From NCBI RefSeq assembly GCF_017114865.1, contig NZ_JADEYH010000002.1, positions 62,001 to 126,000 on the forward strand: DNA of 64,000 bases, given 5' to 3'. The stretch comes from Streptomyces verrucosisporus. GTDB lineage: Bacteria; Actinomycetota; Actinomycetes; Streptomycetales; Streptomycetaceae. The notes under the pieces were generated by a model, which was given only the letters and a program-made list of their open reading frames with translations, made no database searches and was not told where the DNA came from. The position numbers were made by a program, and so were the translations under genes. This document shows positions 54,498-64,000 of this stretch, piece by piece. The stretch's first letter is position 1, and every line of letters begins with the position of its first letter.

Positions 54498-55174
54498 CCC
54501 GAGTGCTCGTCGTCGAGGACGAGGAATCGTTCAGCGACGCACTGTCGTACATGCTGCGCAAGGAAGGCTTCGAGGTGGCCATCGCGGCCACCGGCCCGGA
54601 CGGGCTGGAGGAGTTCGAGCGCAACGGCGCCGACCTGGTGCTGCTCGACCTGATGCTGCCGGGGCTGCCCGGCACCGAGGTGTGCCGGCAGCTGCGCGGC
54701 CGCTCGAACGTGCCGGTCATCATGGTGACCGCCAAGGACAGCGAGATCGACAAGGTGGTCGGCCTGGAGATAGGGGCCGACGACTACGTGACCAAGCCCT
54801 TCTCCTCCCGCGAGCTGGTGGCCCGCATCCGGGCCGTGCTGCGGCGGCGCGGGGAGCCGGAGGAGGCCGCCCCGCAGGCGCTGGAGGCCGGTCCGGTGCG
54901 GATGGACGTGGACCGGCACGTGGTGACGGTCTCCGGCGCCAAGGTCGATCTGCCGCTGAAGGAGTTCGACCTGCTGGAGATGCTGCTGCGCAACGCCGGA
55001 CGCGTGCTGACCCGTATGCAGCTCATCGACCGGGTCTGGGGCGCCGACTACGTGGGCGACACCAAGACGCTGGACGTGCACGTCAAGCGGCTGCGTGCCA
55101 AGATCGAACCGGACCCGAGCGCGCCGCGCTACCTGGTGACGGTGCGGGGGCTGGGCTACAAGTTCGAGCCGTGA
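54494..55174 (+). CDS. phoP: PhoP response regulator
   Basis: 226 residues, OmpR type: LVVEDEESFSDALSYMLRKE, phospho-acceptor in LVLLDLMLPGLPG, YVTKPFSSRELVARI, then the winged helix (LPLKEFDLLEMLLRNAGRVL; TLDVHVKRLRAKIEPDP; VRGLGYKFEP). Binds PHO boxes upstream of pst, phoU, alkaline phosphatases and others. GTG start overlapping phoR. Confidence 0.96.
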   Translation: MTRVLVVEDEESFSDALSYMLRKEGFEVAIAATGPDGLEEFERNGADLVLLDLMLPGLPGTEVCRQLRGRSNVPVIMVTAKDSEIDKVVGLEIGADDYVTKPFSSRELVARIRAVLRRRGEPEEAAPQALEAGPVRMDVDRHVVTVSGAKVDLPLKEFDLLEMLLRNAGRVLTRMQLIDRVWGADYVGDTKTLDVHVKRLRAKIEPDPSAPRYLVTVRGLGYKFEP

Positions 55175-55223
55175 CGGGCCCACGACGGGTCCGTCACGGG
55201 CCCGTGACCGGCCCATGACGGGG

Positions 55224-55275
55224 CCGTGCCGGACGCCGCCGCGCCCGGGATCCGGTGCGGCGGCGTCCGGCACGG
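55224..55275 (+). terminator. 19-bp perfect hairpin after phoP
   Basis: CCGTGCCGGACGCCGCCGC (55224-55242) pairs exactly with 55257-55275. Confidence 0.75.
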
Positions 55276-55283
55276 TACGACAC

Positions 55284-55322
55284 GGGTGGGGGCCGCTCCT
55301 GATCGGGGAGCGGCCCCCACCC
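55284..55322. terminator. 16-bp perfect hairpin between convergent genes
   Basis: GGGTGGGGGCCGCTCC (55284-55299) pairs with 55307-55322; it probably ends the lipoprotein gene. Confidence 0.7.
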
Positions 55323-55395
55323 GCGTCCGTGCTCCCGGCCGGCGTTCGCGCGCGGCCGGGAACGGGGGACGGACGGGAGCACTGCCCCCGGTGTC

Positions 55396-56070
55396 CTAGC
55401 TGCCGCCGTTCTCCTGGGAGCTGCCGATCTCGCCCTGGGTGTCGTCGTCACCGCTGTCGTTGAAGCCCTCGTCCTCGGCGCCCGCGTCGTCCTCCTCGGG
55501 CGCGCCCGGGGTCTCGGTGGGTGTGGCGCCCGGGTCGGGCAGGCCGGACTCCGTGGGCGCCGGGGCGCCGCTGGGGCCGAAGTCCTTCCAGGCGCCCTCG
55601 GCCGGGACGACGGTGGCGCGCAGTTCCACCCGGCCGGTCGAGCTGAGCTCGAAGACCAGCGGCTGGGCGTTCCCCGCCTCGATGCCGGCCTGCTCGGGGT
55701 CGTCGATGATCGCGGACGCGTGGCCCTCACCGCCGAGCGCCAGGGAGCCGCCCGCGGGAACGGTCAGCTCCTGCTCGCCCTCGGCCGGGCTCAGCTCCAC
55801 ACGCCGCCCGTCCACCGTGATGGACTCCAGCGTCTCGTCCTCGGTGCCGCCGTTGAAGATGCGCGCCGAGACGGAGGCGGGGCCGGAGCCCTCCTCGGAG
55901 GTGATGACGTTGACGTTCTGGACCTCGATCTGGTCGACCTGGGCCGAGGCGTTGTCGGGGTTGATGTTCAGGCTCTGCGCGTTCGGCCCGGCCCCGCAGG
56001 CGGTCAGGGACGCGATCGAGAGCGCGAGAGAGCTGGCGGCGAGGGCGCCGCGTCGAAGGCTGCTGCTCAC
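55396..56070 (-). CDS. secreted lipoprotein of unknown function
   Basis: 224 residues: lipoprotein signal with lipobox LTAC (Cys25), a beta-rich domain (VNVITSEEGSGPASVSARIF; GGSLALGGEGHASAIIDD; LVFELSSTGRVELRATVV) resembling copper-chaperone-like DUF461 folds, then an acidic C-terminal tail (EEDDAGAEDEGFNDSGDDDT). Its position between phoP and carD is conserved in Streptomyces. A structural or metal-related role is possible but unproven. Confidence 0.82.
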   Translation of the reverse strand: MSSSLRRGALAASSLALSIASLTACGAGPNAQSLNINPDNASAQVDQIEVQNVNVITSEEGSGPASVSARIFNGGTEDETLESITVDGRRVELSPAEGEQELTVPAGGSLALGGEGHASAIIDDPEQAGIEAGNAQPLVFELSSTGRVELRATVVPAEGAWKDFGPSGAPAPTESGLPDPGATPTETPGAPEEDDAGAEDEGFNDSGDDDTQGEIGSSQENGGS

Positions 56071-56671
56071 GGCGGCGGCAACTCCTTGCGGGATGGATGG
56101 GTCTGTCGGCGGGCTCAGAGTACCGACCCCGCGAAACGCCCCCGCAACCGACCCGCCCCACGGGCCTCCGAGTGCCGCACCCCGGCGCGCGCGTGAGGGA
56201 TCCCGGGCGGGGCGCGGGGGCGGCGCGCCGGCGTTTGCGCGCGAGGCCGGGGAGAGGGGCGGAGACCGGCGGGCGCCTTCCGCGGAATATCGACTGCACG
56301 TCCGTACGAACGATTACGAGCATTCCGGGGAAGTGCCGGTGAAGGAGGCGGGGAAGTTCGCCGGAAAACAACCCCCCGGGGCCGTTGGCCCGTGCGCTGA
56401 TCAATTCGCTTCCGGCCGTTCGGCCGGATCAACGATACCGACAAAACGGACGTACAGGTGTTTCGGTCAAGTCCGGAAGGGTGCTTCCGTGTGCGATTCC
56501 CGCCCCGTTCAGACCCCCTCCGACCTGCGGATTCCTGTCCTCCGAGGGGCCGCGCAGCACGATCCGGGCGTTGTTGTCAAGCCCCGAGATATGCCCTGAC
56601 CTGCGAAAACGCCATTCAGAAGAGGGCGTCCCCGTGTTACCCTGGATAGCCACGGAAGGGGTACCTGTCAC
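56071..56671. promoter_or_regulatory. 601-bp divergent intergenic region, lipoprotein / carD
   Basis: No supported gene. It contains a TCCGGCCG-TT-CGGCCGGA palindrome (about 56412-56429), A/T-richer patches around 56280-56330 and 56560-56640, and the carD promoter. Confidence 0.45.
56638..56643 (+). promoter_or_regulatory. carD -10 box
   Basis: TACCCT at 56638-56643 would start transcription near 56651, leaving a short leader with GGAAGGGG as ribosome site before the ATG at 56672. Confidence 0.45.
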
Positions 56672-57154
56672 ATGACGTTCAAGGTTGGCGACACCGTGGT
56701 CTATCCCCATCACGGGGCCGCGCTGATCGAGGCTATCGAAACTCGCCAGATCAAAGGCGTGGACAAGACCTACTTGGTTCTGAAGGTTGCCCAGGGCGAC
56801 CTGGAGGTGCGCGTCCCGGCGGAAAACGCGGAGCTCGTCGGCGTACGTGACGTGGTCGGCCAGGACGGCCTCGACCGGGTCTTCGAGGTGCTCCGCGCGC
56901 CCTACGCCGAGGAGCCGACCAACTGGTCCCGCCGGTACAAGGCGAATCTGGAGAAGCTCGCCTCCGGTGATGTCATCAAGGTCGCCGAGGTCGTGCGCGA
57001 CCTGTGGCGCCGGGAGCGCGAGCGCGGACTCTCCGCCGGTGAGAAGCGGATGCTCGCCAAGGCCCGCCAGATCCTGGTGAGCGAGCTGGCTCTCGCGGAG
57101 AACACCAACGAGGACAAGGCCGAGACGCTGCTGGACGAGGTCCTGGCGTCCTGA
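56672..57154 (+). CDS. carD: CarD-family RNA polymerase-binding regulator
   Basis: 160 residues. N-terminal Tudor-like RNAP-interaction domain ([40 protein letters not shown]), helical DNA-binding C-terminal domain ([40 protein letters not shown]). CarD stabilises the open promoter complex at rRNA and other promoters and is essential in mycobacteria. Confidence 0.96.
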   Translation: MTFKVGDTVVYPHHGAALIEAIETRQIKGVDKTYLVLKVAQGDLEVRVPAENAELVGVRDVVGQDGLDRVFEVLRAPYAEEPTNWSRRYKANLEKLASGDVIKVAEVVRDLWRRERERGLSAGEKRMLAKARQILVSELALAENTNEDKAETLLDEVLAS

Positions 57155-57336
57155 CCTGGACGGCGCCGGCCCCGAGTAAGCCGGCGGCCTCCGCGGCGGA
57201 CGCCCGCCGCCCGCCGCCATCCGTCGGCGGGACACGACGACGACGCATGGCGCGGTACCGGCCGGTGACCGGTCGGCGGGCGTGAGGGATGCGGAGATCG
57301 CCGCGGTGCCCGGGTGACGGTGCGAGCCGTCGCCGG

Positions 57337-57390
57337 GCGCTGCGGCGTGTCGGAGCGCTGCGGCATGTGGCAGCGTTGTGGCACGTCGGG
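57337..57390. repeat. three imperfect 18-bp tandem repeats
   Basis: GCGCTGCGGCGTGTCGGA, GCGCTGCGGCATGTGGCA and GCGTTGTGGCACGTCGGG at 57337, 57355 and 57373. They lie in the 447-bp carD-ispD gap, where no gene is supported. Confidence 0.6.
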
Positions 57391-57601
57391 GGAGCGCACA
57401 CGGGGATCCGTCGGACCCCCGGCGCGCGGGGCTGCCGGGATGCGGTTGTAGCGGGTCGTACGGACCGCCCGCGATACTCGGCGCCGGGCCCGGGCGGCTG
57501 CTCGACCGGTCGTCACGGAAGGGTCCGGTCGGGGCTTCGCACCCGGCACGCTGAGTGCCATACCCACCTCCGCCGAGGAAACAAACCTGAACGGGCGACC
57601 A

Positions 57602-58387
57602 ATGCCAGACGAAACCAGGTACGCAGAAGCGACCGACGGCGCGCCGTCCCCGCGCACCGCCGCGGTCATCCCCGCCGCGGGCCGCGGCGTACGGCTCGGC
57701 CGCGGCGCCCCCAAGGCGCTGCGGCCGCTCGGCGGCCCCCCGATGCTCGTCCACGCCGTCCGCGCGGTCGCCCGCGCCCGCACGGTCTCGCTCGTGGTCG
57801 TCGTGGCGCCGCCCGACGGAGCCGCGGCCGTCCGCACGCTCCTGGACGAGCACCCCCTGCCCCAGTCCGCCGGCGACACCGAAGTGATCGTCGTCACCGG
57901 CGGCGGCACCCGGCAGGAGTCGGTCGCCCGCGGGCTGGCGGCACTGCCCGGCGACGTCGACACCGTCCTCGTCCACGACGCCGCCCGCCCGCTGGTCCCG
58001 GTGGAGACGGTGGAGGCCGTGGTCGCCGCCGTACGGGCCGGGGCGCCCGCGGTCGTCCCCGCACTGCCCGTGGCCGACACCGTCAAGCGGATCGAGCCCG
58101 GCACCCCCGCCGGGGAGCCCGAGCCGGTCGCGGCCACCCCCGAGCGGTCCCTGCTGCGCGCGGTGCAGACACCCCAGGGCTTCGACCGCACCACCCTCGC
58201 CAAGGCGCACGCGGACGCCCCGCGAGAGGGCGAGGGCGCCACCGACGACGCCGGGCTGGTCGAGCGGCTGGGCGTGCCCGTGGTGCTGGTGCCCGGCCAT
58301 GAGGAGGCCTTCAAGGTCACCCGCCCCCTGGACCTCGTGCTCGCCGAGGCCGTGCTCGCCCGCAGGAGGGTCACCGATGGCTTCTGA
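57602..58387 (+). CDS. ispD: 2-C-methyl-D-erythritol 4-phosphate cytidylyltransferase
   Basis: 261 residues. Nucleotide loop [63 protein letters not shown]. Third MEP-pathway enzyme: MEP plus CTP to CDP-ME. A short insertion ([19 protein letters not shown]) precedes the TPQGF motif. Overlaps ispF by 11 bp. Confidence 0.95.
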   Translation: MPDETRYAEATDGAPSPRTAAVIPAAGRGVRLGRGAPKALRPLGGPPMLVHAVRAVARARTVSLVVVVAPPDGAAAVRTLLDEHPLPQSAGDTEVIVVTGGGTRQESVARGLAALPGDVDTVLVHDAARPLVPVETVEAVVAAVRAGAPAVVPALPVADTVKRIEPGTPAGEPEPVAATPERSLLRAVQTPQGFDRTTLAKAHADAPREGEGATDDAGLVERLGVPVVLVPGHEEAFKVTRPLDLVLAEAVLARRRVTDGF

Positions 58388-58880
58388 GCCCGTCCCTTCC
58401 CCCGCCCTGCCGCTGGTCGGCGTCGGCACGGATGTGCACGCCTTCGAGGAGGGCCGCGAACTGTGGTGCGCCGGCCTGCTGTGGGAGGGCGAGACGCACG
58501 GCCTGGCCGGGCACTCCGACGGGGACGTCGCCGCGCATGCCGCCTGTGACGCCCTCTTCTCGGCGGCCGGACTGGGCGATCTGGGCGCCCACTTCGGCAC
58601 CGGCCGCCCCGAGTGGTCCGGCGCCGCGGGCACCGTGCTGCTCGCGGAGGCCGCCCGGATCGTCCGCGCCCAGGGCTTCGAGATCGGCAATGTGGCGATC
58701 CAGGTGATCGGCGTACGGCCCAAGATCGGCAAGCGCCGCGCGGAGGCGCAGAAGGCGCTCTCGGAGGCGGCCGGCGCGCCCGTGTCCGTCTCCGGCACCA
58801 CCACCGACGGCCTGGGCCTGACCGGCCGCGCCGAGGGACTGGCGGCCATCGCCACGGCACTGGTGGTGCGCCGCGCCTGA
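58377..58880 (+). CDS. ispF: 2-C-methyl-D-erythritol 2,4-cyclodiphosphate synthase
   Basis: 167 residues from ATG 58377. Zn ligands in [12 protein letters not shown] (Asp, His) and [18 protein letters not shown] loop [14 protein letters not shown]. Trimeric MEP-pathway enzyme releasing CMP to give MEcPP. Confidence 0.95.
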   Translation: MASEPVPSPALPLVGVGTDVHAFEEGRELWCAGLLWEGETHGLAGHSDGDVAAHAACDALFSAAGLGDLGAHFGTGRPEWSGAAGTVLLAEAARIVRAQGFEIGNVAIQVIGVRPKIGKRRAEAQKALSEAAGAPVSVSGTTTDGLGLTGRAEGLAAIATALVVRRA

Positions 58881-58941
58881 CCCGTGCCCGGTCCGCAACC
58901 GGTTCCCGCCCGGTCCGCACCGCCCCTCTTGCGTTTCCGAC

Positions 58942-58947
58942 TACCCT
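58942..58947 (+). promoter_or_regulatory. TACCCT -10 box, leaderless cysS transcript
   Basis: TACCCT ends 6 bases before the cysS GTG at 58954, with no ribosome site between; a leaderless message is likely. Confidence 0.45.
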
Positions 58948-58953
58948 TGACCC

Positions 58954-60366
<1,413 letters not shown>

Positions 60367-60475
60367 GTCCGCGCCCCCAAGCGCGCCCCACCCACCGCAC
60401 CGAACCCACCCGACCACCCCTTCCACCGAGTTCTACCGAGCTCCACCGAGCAGCAAGAAGAGATGAGTGATCCCG

Positions 60476-61429
60476 ATGGCCGGGAACAGCCAGCGCCCCA
60501 ACCGCCGCACGTCCAACAAGAAGGGCGCGCAGGTCGGCAGTGGCGGCAAGCGGCGCCGCGGCCTTGAGGGCAAGGGCCCCACGCCTCCCGCCGAGATGCG
60601 CAAGGGCCACGTCAAGAACCGCATCGCAGGCGCCAAGGCCCGCCAGTCCGCCCGCCGCCCCGCGGCCCGGCGCGGCGGCAAGGGCACCTCCGAAATGGTC
60701 GTCGGCCGCAACCCGGTGGTCGAGGCGCTGCGCGAGGGCGTGCCCGCGAGCATGCTGTACGTGCAGCAGTTCATCGACAACGACGAGCGCGTGCGCGAGG
60801 CCCTCAAGCTCGCCGCCGACCGCGGCGGAATCCATCTGATGGAGGCCCCGCGCCCCGAACTGGACCGGATGACCAACGGCCTCAACCACCAGGGCCTGGT
60901 CCTCCAGATCCCGCCGTACGAGTACGCCCACCCCGAGGACCTGTCCGCGGCCGCGTACGACGACGGCGAGGACCCGCTGATCGTCGCGCTCGACGGCGTC
61001 ACCGACCCGCGCAACCTGGGTGCGGCGGTCCGCTCCGTCGCCGCCTTCGGCGGCCACGGCGTGGTCGTCCCCGAGCGCCGCGCGGCCGGCATGACCGCGG
61101 GCGCCTGGAAGACCTCGGCCGGCACCGCCGCCCGCACCCCGGTCGCGCGGGCCACCAACCTCACCCGCGCTCTGGAGGCGTACCAGAAGGAGGGCCTGTT
61201 CGTGGTCGGCCTGGCCGCCGACGGCGAGGCCGAGATCCAGGACGTGGCCGCGCTGGACGGCCCGCTGGTGATCGTGGTCGGCAGCGAGGGCAAGGGCCTG
61301 TCCCGGCTGGTCGGCGAGACCTGCGACATGCGGGTGCGCATCCCGATGCCGGGCGGCGCCGAGTCCCTCAACGCCGGTGTCGCCGCGGGCGTCGCCCTCT
61401 ACGAGGCCGCCCGCCGCCGGCGGGGATGA
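60476..61429 (+). CDS. rlmB: 23S rRNA (guanosine-2'-O-)-methyltransferase RlmB (SpoU family)
   Basis: 317 residues from ATG 60476. A basic, disordered N-terminal 75 residues ([20 protein letters not shown]), substrate-binding domain, then SpoU motifs [32 protein letters not shown] and [20 protein letters not shown] (trefoil knot). Methylates G2251 (E. coli numbering). Confidence 0.93.
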   Translation: MAGNSQRPNRRTSNKKGAQVGSGGKRRRGLEGKGPTPPAEMRKGHVKNRIAGAKARQSARRPAARRGGKGTSEMVVGRNPVVEALREGVPASMLYVQQFIDNDERVREALKLAADRGGIHLMEAPRPELDRMTNGLNHQGLVLQIPPYEYAHPEDLSAAAYDDGEDPLIVALDGVTDPRNLGAAVRSVAAFGGHGVVVPERRAAGMTAGAWKTSAGTAARTPVARATNLTRALEAYQKEGLFVVGLAADGEAEIQDVAALDGPLVIVVGSEGKGLSRLVGETCDMRVRIPMPGGAESLNAGVAAGVALYEAARRRRG

Positions 61430-61448
61430 CCCCGCCGCCACCCGGGCT

Positions 61449-61480
61449 TTGACGGACCCCCGACAGATCGGGGCCGTCAA
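61449..61480 (+). terminator. hairpin after rlmB
   Basis: TTGACGG...CCCC (61449-61460) pairs with GGGGCCGTCAA (61470-61480). Confidence 0.55.
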
Positions 61481-61512
61481 GGCAGTGTCCTATGCGTCCG
61501 TCACTCGGTTAG

Positions 61513-63306
61513 ATGAGTGTGGACACCAGAACACCCCGCGGTTTCTTCGACGACGAGCCGGCGCTGAGCACGGTCAAGGTGCCCAGCGACCCGGCCGAGG
61601 TCGTCGTCAACCACGCCAGCTTCCGGGTGCGGCTCGCCTCGCCGCCGCCCCGCGGCCGCGTGCTGACCGGGGCCGCCGTGCCGTCGGCGGCGCGCGGCGC
61701 CGTCCCGGTCCGGCGCCCGGCCGCCGGGCGGCGCGCCGCGCCCGTGGTGTGGAGCGGCCGTACGGAGCCCGGCGACGTACGGGCCACCCGGCTGCTCCAG
61801 GCGGTACGCCGCGCGAGCGCCGCGATGGAAGGGAACGGCGGGGAGGAGACGGGCAACGCCGCCACACAGGTGCTGCCGCGCGTGGTGCCGCGTCCCGCGC
61901 CGGGCCCGGACGGCGGCCCGCGCACCACGCTGATCCCCGCCCTCGACGACACCCTCGGCGACCGCGGTCCCACGATCATCGCCCCCCGCGCGCCCCAGCC
62001 GCCCGAGCGCCCGCCGACGGCGGGCGGGCGCCCGGCAGGGGGCGCGTACGGTACGCCGGGCGCCCCCATCCGGCCCTTCGAGCCGTACGAGCCGGCAGAG
62101 CCGTACGAGCCCGCCGCCCATGACCGCGACGGCGGGTACGAGGACGGCTACGCCACCTACGGCGACGAGCCGGAGGGCAGTGACGGCTACGACGGCCACG
62201 GCGGCCACGACGGTTACGGGGAGGAGAGCCCGCGCGAGGTGGCCCACCGGGCCAGGCACGGCTTCTACCCCGACCGCCGCATCAATCTCGGCGTCGTGCT
62301 GCTGCCCCTGCGGATCCTCCTCGGCTTCGTCTCCGTCTACGCCGGGATGGGCAAGCTCTGCGACCCGGTCTACTTCGACGGGGACGAGCGCGGCTCCCTG
62401 GTGGCCTGGCTCGGCTCCCTCCAGCCGTGGGCCGTCGCCGCCCCGCTGCGCGACCTCGCGGTCGCCCACCCCGTCGGCGCCGGGCTCACCGTGGCCTTCC
62501 TCCAGATCATCATCGGTGTGCTGACCTTCATGGGGCTGTGGCAGCGGGCCGCCGCGGGCCTGGGCGCGCTGCTGTCGGCGGCCCTGATCCTGACGGTGAG
62601 CTGGCACACGGTCCCGGTGTACGACGCCCCGGACTTCATCTACCTGGCCGCCTGGAGCCCGCTGGTCATCGCGGGGGCGCCGTACTACTCGCTGGACGCG
62701 CGCCTGGCGGGCGAGGCCTGGCGGCGGCTGGGCCCGCGCGTGGAGGTGTGGGAGCTGCGCCGGCGCGTACTGCGGCGCGGCACGGCCGTCGCCGCGGTGG
62801 TGCTCGGTCTGACGCTGCTGGTCGGCTCAGTGCTGGGCAGTGCGGTGCGCTCGGCGCAACTGGCCACCGTGCCGCGGCCGGGCGAGCCGCTGACGAACAA
62901 CCAGCCGGGCTCGCCGCTGCCGCAGCGGTCCACCGGCGGTCCGAGCCCGTCCACCTCGGGCACGGGGGCCGGGGTGCCGGAGGCGGGGGACGGCTCGTCG
63001 CCGAGCCCGTCCACCTCCGGCGCCGGGGACGCCACCCCGAGCGCGGGCAGCACCGGCACCGGTGAGCGGCCCGGCACGCCGAGTCAGGGACAGACGGTGG
63101 AGGCGCCGCGGAAGCCCGCCGCCCCGCCCGCGCCCGAGCCGGGCACCCCGACCGGCCCCGGAGGCCCGGGCGGCGGCGGGGACACCGGCGACGCGGGCGG
63201 TACGGGCGGCGGCGAGGACGACGGCGCCGCGGACGACGGCGGAGCCGACTCCGGCGACGGCAGCGGCAGCGGCGGCGGCGGTGCGCTGGGCGGTCTGCTG
63301 GGCTGA
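61513..63306 (+). CDS. DoxX-family membrane protein with long disordered ends
   Basis: 597 residues. Cytoplasmic N-terminus of ~255 residues, P/R-rich and then acidic Gly/Tyr-rich (FEPYEPAEPYEPAAHDRDGG). Four-helix DoxX core at 260-425 (LPLRILLGFVSVYAGMGKLC; QIIIGVLTFMGLWQRAAAGL), a fifth helix (AVVLGLTLLVGSVLG), and a C-terminal ~150-residue Ser/Thr/Gly/Pro extracellular tail ending GGALGGLLG. DoxX relatives act in redox or thiol homeostasis; no catalytic residues are evident. Confidence 0.85.
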   Translation: MSVDTRTPRGFFDDEPALSTVKVPSDPAEVVVNHASFRVRLASPPPRGRVLTGAAVPSAARGAVPVRRPAAGRRAAPVVWSGRTEPGDVRATRLLQAVRRASAAMEGNGGEETGNAATQVLPRVVPRPAPGPDGGPRTTLIPALDDTLGDRGPTIIAPRAPQPPERPPTAGGRPAGGAYGTPGAPIRPFEPYEPAEPYEPAAHDRDGGYEDGYATYGDEPEGSDGYDGHGGHDGYGEESPREVAHRARHGFYPDRRINLGVVLLPLRILLGFVSVYAGMGKLCDPVYFDGDERGSLVAWLGSLQPWAVAAPLRDLAVAHPVGAGLTVAFLQIIIGVLTFMGLWQRAAAGLGALLSAALILTVSWHTVPVYDAPDFIYLAAWSPLVIAGAPYYSLDARLAGEAWRRLGPRVEVWELRRRVLRRGTAVAAVVLGLTLLVGSVLGSAVRSAQLATVPRPGEPLTNNQPGSPLPQRSTGGPSPSTSGTGAGVPEAGDGSSPSPSTSGAGDATPSAGSTGTGERPGTPSQGQTVEAPRKPAAPPAPEPGTPTGPGGPGGGGDTGDAGGTGGGEDDGAADDGGADSGDGSGSGGGGALGGLLG

Positions 63307-63396
63307 GCGGGGCCGCCGGGCTCGATCCGCACACCATCCGCGTGCGGGCCACGGCCGCGACCCCGGCGCCGTACACCGGGCCGTGCCCGGACCGGA

Positions 63397-64000
63397 CTAC
63401 CGGTGGGAACGGCGGTGGCCCGCGAGCTCCCTGGCGGCCTCGCTGAGGTCCTTGGCGGTGTCGATGGCCCGCCAGTACGCGCCCTGCGGGATCTGGAAGC
63501 CCGCCAGGGCGCGTTCGCGCGCCAGCCGGGGGAAGGTGGTCCGCTCGTGGTCACCGCGGTCGGGCAGCATCGCCGTGAAGGGCGCGGAGAAGACGTAGAC
63601 GCCGGCGTTGATCAGATACGGCGAGGGCGGGGCCTCGATGAAGTCCAGGACGTGGCCGAACTCGTCGGTCTCCACGGCGCCCCAGGGGATGCGGGGGCGG
63701 GCCAGCGCGAGAGTCGCGGTCGCATCGCGCTCGGCGTGGAACTCCGCCATCTCCCGCAGCGGGAAACGCGTCCAGATGTCCCCGTTGGTGGCGTACCACG
63801 GCTCGCCGGGGCGGGGGAGGGAGGCGGCCGCGTACTTCAGGCCGCCGCCGCGGCCGAGGGGCTCGGTCTCGATGACCGTCGTCACCCGCAGCGGCAGGTC
63901 GGCGCCGTCCAGCCACTCCTGGAGCACCTCGGCGAGATGGCCGCAGGAGACCACGGCGTCGGTGACGCCCTCGGCGGCCAGCCAGGCGAGCTGGTGGCCG
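63397..64000 (-). CDS. NDP-sugar nucleotidyltransferase (5' end outside window)
   Basis: The C-terminal ~200 residues are present; the frame is open to the right edge (GHQLAWLAAEGVTDAVVSCG). LGRGGGLKYAAASLP, NGDIWTRFPL (metal-binding Asp), LINAGVYVFS, and WRAIDTAKDLSEA are typical of glucose-1-phosphate/mannose-1-phosphate nucleotidyltransferases. The signature GGxGTRL loop lies outside. Sugar and nucleotide unknown; likely cell-envelope sugar supply. Confidence 0.88.
   Translation of the reverse strand, partial: GHQLAWLAAEGVTDAVVSCGHLAEVLQEWLDGADLPLRVTTVIETEPLGRGGGLKYAAASLPRPGEPWYATNGDIWTRFPLREMAEFHAERDATATLALARPRIPWGAVETDEFGHVLDFIEAPPSPYLINAGVYVFSAPFTAMLPDRGDHERTTFPRLARERALAGFQIPQGAYWRAIDTAKDLSEAARELAGHRRSHR

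Overview
The window is high-GC actinobacterial DNA with the coding style of Streptomyces: GTG starts, four-base ATGA/GTGA overlaps, TANNNT -10 boxes, and many proline/alanine-rich tails. Several neighbourhoods are Streptomyces housekeeping blocks: glnR, the htrA-linked two-component system, ppk-CHAD-Nudix, mshD and mshA, gpmA, phoU/phoR/phoP, carD-ispD-ispF-cysS-rlmB. It reads as a chromosomal core region interrupted by short accessory patches.

Layout. 1-2.8 kb: the edge of a defence-like pair (Abi/HEPN protein and an N-6 DNA methylase running off the window), then a hairpin-rich gap. 2.8-12.2 kb: a nitrobindin-like protein, an operon of three related membrane-anchored proteins of which two are disrupted, then a sulfur cluster (DsrE, DUF1416, rhodanese with a cysteine-containing leader peptide, MoaD/ThiS). 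12.3-17.5 kb: glnR, a LacI regulator, and htrA-RR-HK. 17.5-20.8 kb: an accessory patch with DUF4180, a 5'-truncated lipoprotein fragment, SCP2, a Vps62-like protein with a possible pore-forming region, and a small secreted protein. 21-27 kb: secreted 5'-nucleotidase, mshD, a frameshifted DUF6493-like gene and a SWIM zinc-finger gene. 27-28.2 kb: an XRE regulator with two DUF397 partners made by local duplication. 28.6-33.2 kb: polyphosphate genes and hsp20. 33.3-36.2 kb: methyltransferase, mshA, ybjN. 36.5-42.3 kb: a branched-chain-amino-acid-type ABC operon with a terminal hydrolase.

42.3-49 kb is the most unusual part. The last 28 bases of gpmA recur, with one mismatch, 4.4 kb downstream. 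Between the copies lie a degenerate tyrosine integrase, a five-copy 25-bp repeat array, a palindrome with direct repeats, a small membrane protein, a class IV aminotransferase and a VapBC-like pair. This fits a decayed integrative element inserted at the 3' end of gpmA. Beyond the second copy are a second related VapBC-like pair and, upstream of it on the same strand, a TPP riboswitch with no thiamine gene behind it.

49.3-64 kb returns to core content: solute-binding lipoprotein, DUF1264 protein, Cys-rich peptide, phoU divergent from phoR-phoP with a PHO-box-like repeat between, a lipoprotein, carD, the MEP-pathway genes ispD and ispF, cysS, rlmB, a DoxX-family protein and a sugar nucleotidyltransferase cut by the window end. 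Functional themes are phosphate and polyphosphate (phoRP, phoU, ppk, 5'-nucleotidase), mycothiol (mshA, mshD; cysS supplies Cys-tRNA), sulfur transfer and nitrogen control (GlnR). Several genes carry one-base reading-frame breaks in G/C runs; some may be sequencing errors rather than real mutations.
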